DNA of 15,064 nt from Elusimicrobiota bacterium (GTDB taxonomy: Bacteria; Elusimicrobiota; Elusimicrobia; Elusimicrobiales; UBA9959): assembly GCA_030639665.1 (NCBI GenBank), contig DAOWCC010000033.1, forward strand, positions 1 to 15,064. Direction: 5' to 3'. Shown here piece by piece: positions 5,872 to 12,503 of the stretch; positions within the stretch are counted from its first letter, which is position 1, and each line of letters begins with the position of its first letter. The position numbers were made by a program, and so were the translations under genes. Under the pieces are notes generated by a model that had not been told where the DNA came from, did no database searches, and saw only the letters and a program-made list of their open reading frames with translations.

Positions 5872-6171
5872 ATGTTTGAGTTAAAATCGAATAAACTTAA
5901 GTGGGGATTAATTCTGATTTCCATAGGAGCTGTTGTTTGGGCGCGTAATTATGGATTATTGTCATTTCCATTTAGTTTTTCCAAAGATTGGCCTATTATA
6001 CTGGTAGCCTTAGGTTTGGTCGGAATATGGAAATCCGTTTCCTTTAAAAGTAATTCCAAAAAAATACCATCAAAGGAAAAAAAGAGGGCTATTGGAGATA
6101 TTTTGAAAGACATAGAGAATGGAGATAAATCAGCCGAGGATGCCGTAAAGGAGCTGGATAGCCAAAAATAA
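5872..6171 (+). CDS. LiaI/LiaF-like membrane protein with C-terminal SHOCT-like hairpin
   Basis: A 99-residue protein with two predicted membrane segments, about residues 9-28 (KWGLILISIGAVVWARNYG) and 40-54 (WPIILVALGLVGIWK). The pattern of a glycine-rich helix followed by a W-P-hydrophobic helix is that of LiaI/LiaF-type N-terminal membrane modules, known from cell-envelope stress systems. The charged C-terminal tail contains IGDILKDIENGDKSAEDAV, the same hairpin as in the two preceding genes. AGGAG lies upstream of the ATG with a suitable spacing. It is 101 bases after the SHOCT-like gene, beyond a parS-like site, and probably in the same operon. The likely role is a membrane partner of the DUF2089/SHOCT-like pair, inferred from the shared hairpin and gene order. 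Confidence 0.75.
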   Translation: MFELKSNKLKWGLILISIGAVVWARNYGLLSFPFSFSKDWPIILVALGLVGIWKSVSFKSNSKKIPSKEKKRAIGDILKDIENGDKSAEDAVKELDSQK

Positions 6172-6219
6172 GGCTCTTGGCGTAATATTTGAAGGTTTCT
6201 GATTGGAGAGGGTGATTTT

Positions 6220-6228
6220 TGCTATAAT
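6220..6228 (+). promoter_or_regulatory. Extended -10 promoter upstream of the possible structured RNA
   Basis: TGCTATAAT, a consensus -10 with TGn extension; the -35 region is poor. The start would be near 6235, leaving a 150-base leader before the next gene. Confidence 0.55.
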
Positions 6229-6234
6229 TACATT

Positions 6235-6379
6235 GTAAGGAAAGCCCTCTGTGGATTTCAAGGCTCTGGCGGGTGTCGTAACAGGGAACTGTGTTCAACA
6301 GACGGCCAAAGGGCTATGCGGGTGGTATGAACCACGCAGGGTTCATGCCTACTATGCATCCTAAAGTGTTTTTTAGGGA
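6235..6379 (+). ncRNA. Possible structured RNA or leader, family unassigned
   Basis: This GC-rich stretch stands out from its AT-rich surroundings and lies between an extended -10 and the next gene's ribosome site. Visible pairings are AGCCCT 6243-6248 with AGGGCT 6310-6315; GGC-TCTG 6262-6268 with CAGA-(CG)-GCC 6299-6307; GGTATGAACC 6324-6333 with GGTTCATGCC 6340-6349 (one G-T pair); and CCTAAA with TTTAGG at 6360-6377, the last next to a T run. The GAACC/GGTTC hairpin near the 3' end recalls the small hairpin in 6S RNA, and GGGTGTCGTAAC recalls its 5' strand, but the length and the rest do not fit well enough to assign it. A GTG-initiated frame crosses it, but its ribosome site and domain content favour the later ATG. 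Confidence 0.4.
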
Positions 6380-6386
6380 GAATGAT

Positions 6387-7001
6387 ATGTATTGTCAAAA
6401 ATGCGGTAAAGAAATAAATAGCGATTCTAAGTTTTGTTCATCTTGTGGTACGCCTAAGAGTGGGGAAACTCGGTTTGGCGGCTCGGGGTCTCCGGTTTTC
6501 AAATTAAAGCCTAAGTTCCTGGCGATGCTAACTATTCTTACTATTATTCCTCTTCATTTGTTTCTTACAATATGGGCTACGATATTTTTTGGCGGACTTG
6601 GCATGATTGCTGTAAGGGCTGTCGGAATGGGCTTTCCGGACTGGCTTACTTTTGCGGTTTTTGGCGGTTTGTTTTTCTTTCTCTTTCCCATTCTGGTATA
6701 TGTGATAAAGAAAAAAAGCTATTCTAAGACGGAGTATAGGTTTTTCTCCGATAGGATGGAGTATTATGAGGGCTTTTTTTCCATTGAAGAAAAAGCGATA
6801 AAGTATAAGAATGTTACCGAGGTGTATTTAAGGAAGGGTGTTTTTCAAAAGATGTATGGCCTGGGGACAATTGTGCTTTCAACTCCGGCGACCGGAACGC
6901 GGGGCGCAAGCCGCGCTAGAAGCGGTATAAGCGTGGTGGATATAGAGAATCCTGATGAAGTATATTCCAAGATAAAAGAGCTTGTGGACAAATTCTCATA
7001 A
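6387..7001 (+). CDS. Zinc-ribbon membrane protein with bacterial PH-like domain
   Basis: A 204-residue inner-membrane protein. The N-terminal zinc ribbon has Cys3, Cys6, Cys17 and Cys20 (CQKCG...CSSCG). Two membrane segments follow at about residues 46-74 and 85-107. A C-terminal YdbS-type PH-like (bPH_2) domain starts at about residue 115: YRFFSDRMEYYEGFFSIEE, then IKYKNVTEVYLRKGVFQKMYG, GTIVLST and ISVVDIENPDEVYSKIKELV. Such proteins are membrane-embedded with a cytoplasmic ribbon; their function is not established. I start at ATG 6387, where AGGGAG lies six bases upstream and the zinc ribbon begins. A GTG at 6291 in the same frame would add 32 residues of low-complexity sequence that coincides with the structured RNA. 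It is followed by the parA control region. Confidence 0.82.
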   Translation: MYCQKCGKEINSDSKFCSSCGTPKSGETRFGGSGSPVFKLKPKFLAMLTILTIIPLHLFLTIWATIFFGGLGMIAVRAVGMGFPDWLTFAVFGGLFFFLFPILVYVIKKKSYSKTEYRFFSDRMEYYEGFFSIEEKAIKYKNVTEVYLRKGVFQKMYGLGTIVLSTPATGTRGASRARSGISVVDIENPDEVYSKIKELVDKFS

Positions 7002-7085
7002 CTTCTAAAGGGGCGCGGTTTTGTGTTTTATACGGGCGCGCTGACAAGTTAAGAAGACAGACAACTGTTTTTAACAATAATTCCC

Positions 7086-7114
7086 TTTACAAAATCCTCA
7101 TATTTATTTAAAAT
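7086..7114 (+). promoter_or_regulatory. Probable sigma70-type promoter for parA
   Basis: TTTACA at 7086-7091, a 17-base spacer and TAAAAT at 7109-7114 (each five of six to consensus). The start would be near 7121, placing the parS-like palindrome at 7164 in the transcribed leader. Confidence 0.6.
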
Positions 7115-7163
7115 TTAACCAATGGCTTATGGTGGTATGGTTTGGCCGGCTAATGGAAGTAAG

Positions 7164-7181
7164 AGTTTTCACGTGAAAACT
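7164..7181. promoter_or_regulatory. parS-like site 2 in the parA leader
   Basis: AGTTTTCACGTGAAAACT, identical to the site at 5770-5787, including the G before it (19 identical bases). It lies 50 bases upstream of the parA start and downstream of the predicted promoter. ParB bound here could both load the partition complex and influence parAB expression. Confidence 0.88.
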
Positions 7182-7231
7182 ATGTATTAAGGAAAATACT
7201 GATATTACAATTTATGAGGAAGGACTGAAAT

Positions 7232-8062
7232 ATGGCTGAAATAGTAGCTATAGCAAATCAAAAAGGAGGAGTGGGGAAAACTACCACAGCCATTAATTTG
7301 GCCGTCGCTCTTGCCGCTTTTGATAATGAAACTTTATTGGTGGACTTGGACCCTCAAAGCAATGCCTCTTCGGGATTAGGTGTTGACGCTTCCGACGGTG
7401 ATCGCAATATTTACAGCGCTTTGTGCGGAAAACTTAAGCCGGAAAATGCCATAAGACAGACCTCTGTCGAATGGCTTGATATCCTGCCTACGAATAGAGA
7501 TCTTGCCGGAGCTGAAATAGAGCTTGTAAGTGAATTTTCAAGAGAGTCTGTTCTTAAAAAAACATTGGATAGGCTTCGTCCCATGTATAAGTATATAATT
7601 ATAGATTGTCCTCCTTCATTAGGGCTTTTAACCGTAAACGCTCTTACCGCTTCCGATAGTGTTATAACACCTGTTCAATGCGAGTATTACGCTATGGAAG
7701 GTTTGGCTCATTTTATGGCTACGGTCAATAAAATAAAAAGCGCTTTAAATCCCAATTTAACCGTCGACGGCGGTATAATTACGATGTTTGACAAAAGAAT
7801 AAATCTTGCCAATCAGGTTCTTGGGGAAATAAATAAATATTATGGCGATAGGGTTTATAAAACCGTTATACAAAGGAATATCCGTTTAGCGGAGGCTCCC
7901 AGCTTCGGACAGCCTATCTTTATTTATGACCCAAGCTCAAAAGGGGCTTTTGCTTATAAAAATCTTGCCATTGAATTCTTGGAAAGAAGGGGCGGCAAGG
8001 CTGAGAAATACGGCGGTTCCGAAATATATGTGACTGAAGAGCCGGAAATGGCATATAGCTGA
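7232..8062 (+). CDS. parA: Chromosome partitioning ATPase ParA (Soj)
   Basis: A 276-residue P-loop ATPase that binds the nucleoid non-specifically and, stimulated by ParB at parS, drives separation of the chromosome origins. The deviant Walker A motif KGGVGKTT occupies residues 11-18 (signature Lys11 and Lys16). Walker A' is VDLDPQSN (Asp38, Asp40) and Walker B is YIIIDCPP (Asp125). The QCEYYAMEGL block at 149-158 is typical of chromosomal ParA. There is no N-terminal DNA-binding extension, so this is the short (type Ib / Soj-like) form of normal length. GAGGAAGGA lies seven bases before the ATG. parB follows after 74 bases on the same strand and a parS-like site lies in the leader. The C-terminal 20 residues are Glu/Gly/Tyr-rich beyond the conserved core. 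Confidence 0.96.
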   Translation: MAEIVAIANQKGGVGKTTTAINLAVALAAFDNETLLVDLDPQSNASSGLGVDASDGDRNIYSALCGKLKPENAIRQTSVEWLDILPTNRDLAGAEIELVSEFSRESVLKKTLDRLRPMYKYIIIDCPPSLGLLTVNALTASDSVITPVQCEYYAMEGLAHFMATVNKIKSALNPNLTVDGGIITMFDKRINLANQVLGEINKYYGDRVYKTVIQRNIRLAEAPSFGQPIFIYDPSSKGAFAYKNLAIEFLERRGGKAEKYGGSEIYVTEEPEMAYS

Positions 8063-8136
8063 TTTATCGGCATGTTTTAAAAAGCCCTTAATTTTTAAGG
8101 ATAATTTGTGAAATAAGAAGTGAAGAGGAGAAAAAT

Positions 8137-9000
8137 ATGAGACAGGCTTTAGGAAAAGGTATTGACGCTTTAATTTCAAAAGTTAATAGTGATGAAGCAA
8201 AAAAAGAAGCGCTTCAAAAAATTTCAATAAATAAAATTAAACCAAACAGATATCAGCCGAGAAAGATTTTTAAGGATGAGTCTTTGGAAGAATTATCTCA
8301 ATCCATTAAAAAAGACGGGCTTATTCAGCCCATAACGGTTTGTAGCGTTGGAAACGGCTCATATGAGCTTATTGCCGGCGAAAGGCGTTGGAGAGCGTCG
8401 AAGCTCGCGGGAGTTAAACAGATAGACGCTATCGTTCGAAAAAATCTCTCCAATGAGCAGAATTTGGCATTGTCTCTCATAGAAAATTTACAGAGAGAAG
8501 ATTTAAACGCTATTGACGAAGGTTTGGGTTATAAGCGTTTGATGGAAGAGTTTAATGTAAATCAATCCGAGATCGCGAAATATTGCAATAAATCAAAATC
8601 AGCCGTCTCAAATACATTAAGATTGCTTGATTTGGACGATGATATTAAAAAAGCCGTGCAATCTGAGCTTATTAGCGAGGGACATGCCAGAGCGCTTCTT
8701 TCAATTGGCGATGCCGCCAAAAGAAAGGAAGCTTATTATTTGATAATTTCCGATAAGTGGTCTGTAAGAGAAGTTGAGAATTATGTTAGGAATAATTCTC
8801 CAAAACGGGAAAATAAAAAAAGCAAAGTTTCAAAAATAAATAAAACTCCCGAGATAATCGAATATGAATCCAATCTTGAAAAATATCTCGGAACCAAAGT
8901 TGAAATTCAATCGGGGGATTCTCCCGAAAGCGGCAAAATTATTATAAAATATTGCTCATTGGATGACTTTGACAGAATATACAATATACTTTCGAAATAG
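8137..9000 (+). CDS. parB: Chromosome partitioning protein ParB (Spo0J)
   Basis: A 287-residue CTP-dependent DNA clamp that loads at parS, spreads and stimulates ParA. The N terminus RQALGKGIDALI is the ParA-contacting helix. The CTP-binding fold shows GERRWRA (81-87) and ENLQREDLNAIDE (116-128), both part of the CTP-binding pocket. The helix-turn-helix for parS recognition is at about 144-163 (QSEIAKYCNKSKSAVSNTL), with the conserved EGHARALLSI at 181-190. A Lys-rich linker (about 224-236) leads to the C-terminal dimerisation domain. Length is normal. AGAGGAG precedes the ATG. The two palindromes at 5770 and 7164 are its likely sites. The secreted-protein gene begins 19 bases downstream. Confidence 0.96.
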   Translation: MRQALGKGIDALISKVNSDEAKKEALQKISINKIKPNRYQPRKIFKDESLEELSQSIKKDGLIQPITVCSVGNGSYELIAGERRWRASKLAGVKQIDAIVRKNLSNEQNLALSLIENLQREDLNAIDEGLGYKRLMEEFNVNQSEIAKYCNKSKSAVSNTLRLLDLDDDIKKAVQSELISEGHARALLSIGDAAKRKEAYYLIISDKWSVREVENYVRNNSPKRENKKSKVSKINKTPEIIEYESNLEKYLGTKVEIQSGDSPESGKIIIKYCSLDDFDRIYNILSK

Positions 9001-9019
9001 CGGTTTGATAAAAACTAAT

Positions 9020-10042
9020 ATGCTCAAAATATTTATTTGTCTGCTTGTTTTTTTAGGCGGCGTTTCCCGCGCCGAGGAAAATAGCGGCGCCTTTCCCTCT
9101 CCGACTTCCTTCATTCCCGAGTATATCTCTCCCGTCAGAGATATGAGTAAATTTTATCTTTACGCCAATGGCGGTTTTCACGCCGACTGGTATGTGGGAT
9201 TTAATAATGCCTGGATAATAAAGCTTCCTCCCGTGAACGCTCAAGAGTATGACAAGGCTTTTATAGGGGCTAAAATCGGCAGAGCCAAAATAAGATCTTA
9301 TCCCAAGTCATATGATAAAAGGATTATTCCGGGTAAGATTTATATGGGCATATCCAAAAGCCCCAGTTTCACGACGGAGAATATGTATTTTCTTATTGAC
9401 AGTTCCGATTTGCCCTTGGAGCCTTTGCCGGGAGATTATTTGGATGGCATAAATTCGGCGCAATGGTTTTGGGCTGAAATTCCTCTTTCGGCCATTTCTT
9501 CCGAAGAGGCCAATTACTTGGCGATTTGGTCATCTTCCAGATATTTTTTGAAAAGCTCCAGTTCTCCGATAATAGCGGCGGCTCTTTCCGACGACAAAAC
9601 CGAAAATGTTTGGCTTAATCGCTCAATTAAGGGCAATCCTCCTTTCGGCAAGAATACGCTTGAAATGCCGATAAACGGAGTAAAGCCCGCGATGACCATA
9701 AAGCTTATTCCCAAAAATTCTTACAGAGTAATAATAAAGGGTTTCAGAGCCGAGATTGGCGGGGAAGAAATGATAGTTTCATTTACGGCCATAGGCGAAG
9801 ATATTCATAATACTTGGCTTGAGCTTTCTTATGATAAGTTTGATTGGCAAAGGGTAACAAAATTTATGTTTAATCCCCCGTATTATCACACTTTCAAAAA
9901 TGGGGAACTCTCGGAAGATATGTTTTATTTAAGAGCCGCGGGCGTTGACGCTTTGGGGAATGTCGGCTATAGCAGTGAAATAATTATTCCATCCTCGGTT
10001 GAAGAAGCGCAAGAGGAAGAAGAATTTGAACCGGAAAATTAA
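9020..10042 (+). CDS. Secreted protein of unknown function
   Basis: A 340-residue protein I do not recognise. The first 18 residues (MLKIFICLLVFLGGVSRA) form a short signal peptide with a likely cut after SRA, so it is exported, probably to the periplasm. The mature part is rich in aromatic and beta-forming residues: a middle region with WYVGFNNAWIIKLPPV and IWSSSRYFL, and a C-terminal block (about 236-325) with WLELSYDKFDWQRV and YLRAAGVDALGNVGYSSEI that resembles an Ig or fibronectin-like beta sandwich. It ends in a very acidic tail (EEAQEEEEFEPEN). I start at ATG 9020 because the signal peptide begins there; an ATG at 8963 would overlap parB by 38 bases. Neither has a good ribosome site, so translation may depend on parB. 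Confidence 0.75.
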   Translation: MLKIFICLLVFLGGVSRAEENSGAFPSPTSFIPEYISPVRDMSKFYLYANGGFHADWYVGFNNAWIIKLPPVNAQEYDKAFIGAKIGRAKIRSYPKSYDKRIIPGKIYMGISKSPSFTTENMYFLIDSSDLPLEPLPGDYLDGINSAQWFWAEIPLSAISSEEANYLAIWSSSRYFLKSSSSPIIAAALSDDKTENVWLNRSIKGNPPFGKNTLEMPINGVKPAMTIKLIPKNSYRVIIKGFRAEIGGEEMIVSFTAIGEDIHNTWLELSYDKFDWQRVTKFMFNPPYYHTFKNGELSEDMFYLRAAGVDALGNVGYSSEIIIPSSVEEAQEEEEFEPEN

Positions 10043-10127
10043 CCGTTTGCACGGCGGTTGCCAGGTTATTACGCTAATTGAATTAAGTAAAAACAGGTAG
10101 ACAGCTTGTTTAAGTGGAATTTTAATT

Positions 10128-11150
10128 ATGAGCAATAAGCCTAAAAAATCCCAAAAGTACAATATCGCGGTAGTTGGAGCCTCCGGCATGGTCGGAAGCC
10201 ACTTGCTTTTTTTGCTTGAAAAAAGGAAATTTCCCCTGGGAGAAGTAAAACTTTTTAATTCGGGGAAAGAAAAGACCGCCATAAATTTTTTAAATAAAAA
10301 ATATATTTGCAAAGCTCCGACTCTTAAAGAATTAAAAAAATCCGATATTGTTTTTTTTGTCAGCAGTGAAAAGGTGTCGGAGCGTTTTGCAAAAAAATTA
10401 TCAGCCGCGGGTATTTGCTGTATTGATGAAACTTCCCAATTTAGGCTTGATAAAAATATTCCTCTTATTATTCCCGAAATAAACGCCAAGGCTATCGGCT
10501 TGAAAAAACTTATTTCAGGGCCCAATTGCTCTCTTACAGGCGCCGCGGTGGCCCTTCATGAAGTGCATAAAGAATTTAAAATAAGAGAATTAAGAATTTC
10601 AACTTATCAGGCTGTTTCCGGAGCGGGAAAAGCCGCCATTGAACAATTCAATAAAGAATTAAAGGCTTACTGTAAAACGGGAAAAACTCCTGATATAAAA
10701 AGCAAAGTTTTTCCAAGGGCGATAGCGCTTAATTTGTTTCCTGAAGTGGGCGCTTTTGATAAAGACGGACATTCATCCGAAGAAAATAAAATTGAATTGG
10801 AATTAAAAAAAATATGGAAAACGCCCGCTCTGCGCGTCAGTTCCACGACGGTAAGAGTGCCGGTTTTAAGAGGCCATGCATTAAGCGTTTGGGTTAAAAC
10901 CGATAAAGAATGGACCATTAAAAAGATTGAAAAACTTCTTTTAAAAACCAAAGGATTAAAATATTTTAAAAATCCTTATAATTATCCCACGCCTTTGGAC
11001 GCGCCAAAAAATCTTGAAGTCATGGCTTCCCGTCTTAGAAAATCAAAAATTTCTACCAAGGAATTTCAAATATGGATAGTTTCAGATAATTTATATAAGG
11101 GCGCCGCTTTAAATACCGTTCAAATCGCTGAACATATTATTAAGAAATAA
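10128..11150 (+). CDS. asd: Aspartate-semialdehyde dehydrogenase
   Basis: A 340-residue cytoplasmic enzyme that reduces aspartyl-4-phosphate to aspartate semialdehyde with NADPH, the branch point to lysine, threonine, methionine and diaminopimelate for peptidoglycan. The NADP loop is VVGASGMVGS (15-24). The active-site cysteine is Cys134 in SGPNCSLTGAAVAL, where most relatives have NPNCSTIQ. YQAVSGAG (160-167) and RVPVLRGHALSV (243-254), with the acid/base His250, follow. SDNLYKGAALNTVQIAE is the usual C-terminal signature. The GPNCS loop and RGHALSV are slightly divergent but all catalytic residues remain. Length is normal. No strong ribosome site is visible (only GTGGAA). It heads a closely spaced group with the lipoprotein, small membrane protein and sigma factor genes. 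Confidence 0.94.
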   Translation: MSNKPKKSQKYNIAVVGASGMVGSHLLFLLEKRKFPLGEVKLFNSGKEKTAINFLNKKYICKAPTLKELKKSDIVFFVSSEKVSERFAKKLSAAGICCIDETSQFRLDKNIPLIIPEINAKAIGLKKLISGPNCSLTGAAVALHEVHKEFKIRELRISTYQAVSGAGKAAIEQFNKELKAYCKTGKTPDIKSKVFPRAIALNLFPEVGAFDKDGHSSEENKIELELKKIWKTPALRVSSTTVRVPVLRGHALSVWVKTDKEWTIKKIEKLLLKTKGLKYFKNPYNYPTPLDAPKNLEVMASRLRKSKISTKEFQIWIVSDNLYKGAALNTVQIAEHIIKK

Positions 11151-11165
11151 TTAGGAGGGTGGAAT

Positions 11166-11441
11166 ATGAACAAATTATTTAAAATTTCTTTTTTAATTAT
11201 GGGAGTTTCTTTTTTCTTAGGCTGTGGGGCGGATAAATCTGGGGAAGAAGTGGTAAATTTAAATGAAGAAGCGGTAGAAGTTTCGACGACCGATAAAAAA
11301 GGCGGGGATAGTTTATTGAAAGCTCCGGGCAATTATCTGAGAAATAAGGTCGGTCAAATTGATAAAGCCAAAAAAGCCACCGCTGTTTATGAAAAAGCGG
11401 CTTCAGAACATATGGATATTCCCGCCGAAGACGGCCAATAA
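11166..11441 (+). CDS. Small lipoprotein of unknown function
   Basis: A 91-residue exported lipoprotein. The N terminus has two lysines (MNKLFK), a hydrophobic stretch and the lipobox FLGC with the acylated Cys20 (the -3 residue is Phe, which is unusual but tolerated). The mature part is highly charged and short: GADKSGEEVVNLNEEAVEVS and a C-terminal helix (KVGQIDKAKKATAVYEKAAS). AGGAGG lies directly upstream of the ATG at good spacing, the best ribosome site in this group. It starts 15 bases after asd and ends one base before the small membrane protein gene, so they are probably cotranscribed. Function cannot be inferred. Confidence 0.8.
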   Translation: MNKLFKISFLIMGVSFFLGCGADKSGEEVVNLNEEAVEVSTTDKKGGDSLLKAPGNYLRNKVGQIDKAKKATAVYEKAASEHMDIPAEDGQ

Positions 11442-11442
11442 A

Positions 11443-11637
11443 ATGGGCACCTTATTATGGGCATTGTTATTTGGTTCTGTTGGTGTTGGCTATATCATGT
11501 ACGGCAAAAAGCAAAGAAACCCAATTGCTTTGGTAACCGGTATAGTTCTTTGCGGATTTCCTTATTTTATTTCAAATATATTATTAATGATTTTAGTCGG
11601 CGCAATCCTAATGGCCGTCCCTTTTTTTATAAAGTAG
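11443..11637 (+). CDS. 64-residue integral membrane protein, conserved small family
   Basis: A 64-residue protein with two membrane segments: about residues 2-18 (GTLLWALLFGSVGVGYI) and 30-62 (ALVTGIVLCGFPYFISNILLMILVGAILMAVPFF), joined by the basic loop MYGKKQRNP. This architecture (GYxxYGKKQ, then a long hydrophobic helix ending AVPFFI) is seen in a widespread small hypothetical family. The start is ATG 11443, one base after the lipoprotein stop, consistent with translational coupling; no strong ribosome site is seen. The same frame stays open upstream to 11359, but that part is only an overlap with the lipoprotein gene. A decayed 3' relic of a paralogue lies at 14240-14314. Confidence 0.8.
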   Translation: MGTLLWALLFGSVGVGYIMYGKKQRNPIALVTGIVLCGFPYFISNILLMILVGAILMAVPFFIK

Positions 11638-11661
11638 GATGGCTTTGATAAAAGTGTGCCA

Positions 11662-12198
11662 ATGGAAAATGAAAAAGAACTTATAAAAAAGATATTGTCG
11701 GAAGATTCCGAGTTTTTTGGCGACCTTATTTTTAAGTATCAAGATTTTGTTTTTAATGTGGTTAAAAAATGGATAAGAGTTGAAGAAGAAGCCGAAGATA
11801 TTACTCAGGACATTTTTATAAAAGCGTATAAAAAACTTTCCGATTTTCGCGGCGATTCAAAATTTTCCGTATGGCTTTACAGAATAGCCTATACTACGAG
11901 TATTAACTGGATACAAAGAAAAAAAGGAAAGGAAATTCCAATGGAGGAAAATAAGTTGGAGTTTCTCGGCAAAAGCGAAGATCCCATAGATTTAATTGTT
12001 GAGCGGGAAATGATATTGGCGGAAATAAAAGAAGTAATTAAAATTCTTCCTTTAAAGTATAAAGTAATTTTACAGCTTCATTATTTTGAAGAAAAATCCT
12101 ATAAGGAAATAGCGGATATTCTCAATATACCCATAAATACCGTTAAAATCCAATTATTAAGAGCGAAAGCCTTATTGAAAAAGAAATTTGATATTTAA
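11662..12198 (+). CDS. ECF-type RNA polymerase sigma-70 family factor
   Basis: A 178-residue sigma factor that redirects RNA polymerase, typically in response to envelope or external signals. Region 2 spans about residues 20-90: LIFKYQDFVFNVVKKWI, EEAEDITQDIFIKAYKKL with the polymerase-binding and -10 contacts, and FRGDSKFSVWLYRIAYTTSINWIQRKK. A short acidic linker (EIPMEENKLEF) leads to region 4 (about 125-175): LPLKYKVILQLHYFEEKSYKEIADILNIPINTVKIQLLRAKALLKK, whose HTH reads the -35. The start could be this ATG or a GTG at 11656; neither has a clear ribosome site. It begins 24 bases after the small membrane protein. No anti-sigma factor is encoded next to it, which is unusual for this family. 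Confidence 0.92.
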   Translation: MENEKELIKKILSEDSEFFGDLIFKYQDFVFNVVKKWIRVEEEAEDITQDIFIKAYKKLSDFRGDSKFSVWLYRIAYTTSINWIQRKKGKEIPMEENKLEFLGKSEDPIDLIVEREMILAEIKEVIKILPLKYKVILQLHYFEEKSYKEIADILNIPINTVKIQLLRAKALLKKKFDI

Positions 12199-12240
12199 GG
12201 TCTCTCCTTAGCTAAGAAAACCCTTTCAATTTCAAAACTA

Positions 12241-12257
12241 TGCTCATCAGATGAGCA
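12241..12257. promoter_or_regulatory. Perfect dyad TGCTCATC-A-GATGAGCA
   Basis: An 8-1-8 palindrome abutting the dispersed repeat, 43 bases after the sigma factor stop codon. The spacer of one base is too short for a good hairpin, so a protein site is more likely, or it is the remains of a terminator with the T run at 12272-12280. Confidence 0.35.
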
Positions 12258-12330
12258 ATCTCTCTCAGCCCTTTTTTTTTAAGAAGGGAGCGAATTTTCC
12301 CCCTTTTGTAAAGGGGGTTAGGGGGATTTT
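12257..12330. repeat. Dispersed double-hairpin repeat (REP/MITE-like), copy 2
   Basis: Same orientation and layout as 2161-2235. The right part (ATTTTCCCCCTTT...AAAGGGGGTTAGGGGGATTTT) is nearly identical; the left hairpin has drifted (CCCTTTTTTTTTT with AAGAAGGG). The two copies lie about 10 kb apart in unrelated contexts, which marks it as a dispersed element. Confidence 0.78.
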
Positions 12331-12396
12331 AATGCTTGAGATTTGATATTTTGGAATTTATTTGAGATTTGTTGTTTGAATTTTGGTATTTGAATT

Positions 12397-12413
12397 TCCC
12401 GCCTTTGGCGGGA
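12397..12413. other. Compact GC hairpin
   Basis: TCCCGCC-TTT-GGCGGGA, a perfect 7-bp stem with three-base loop. There is no T tract after it on either strand, so it is not a standard terminator; it may belong to the neighbouring repeat family. Confidence 0.5.
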
Positions 12414-12503
12414 TTAACTTATTTCAGCCAATTTATTTTAAAATGAAACAAATTCCGTTTTCCTGTGTCATATATGGTAGAAGCACAAATCCGGGAGGCG
12501 AAT

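Larger units (their letters stand above)
12199..12503. other. Intergenic stretch with palindrome, dispersed repeat and AT-rich repeats
   Basis: No coding is seen before 12504. It contains the 17-base dyad at 12241-12257, the dispersed double-hairpin repeat at 12257-12330, a degenerate run of TTTGAGATTTG / TTTGAATTT units at about 12335-12396, and a GC hairpin at 12397-12413. It separates the sigma factor gene from the DUF4097 genes. Confidence 0.6.

Noticed and set aside
6291..6386. GTG start extending the zinc-ribbon/PH protein by 32 residues
   Set aside because: The ATG at 6387 has a good ribosome site and the zinc ribbon begins there; the extension overlaps base-paired sequence and looks like no known domain.
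9929..10525. 198-codon open frame on the minus strand opposite the end of the secreted protein and asd
   Set aside because: It lies antisense to asd, which has clear family motifs, and its translation is a low-complexity Phe/Leu/Ser string with no recognisable domain.
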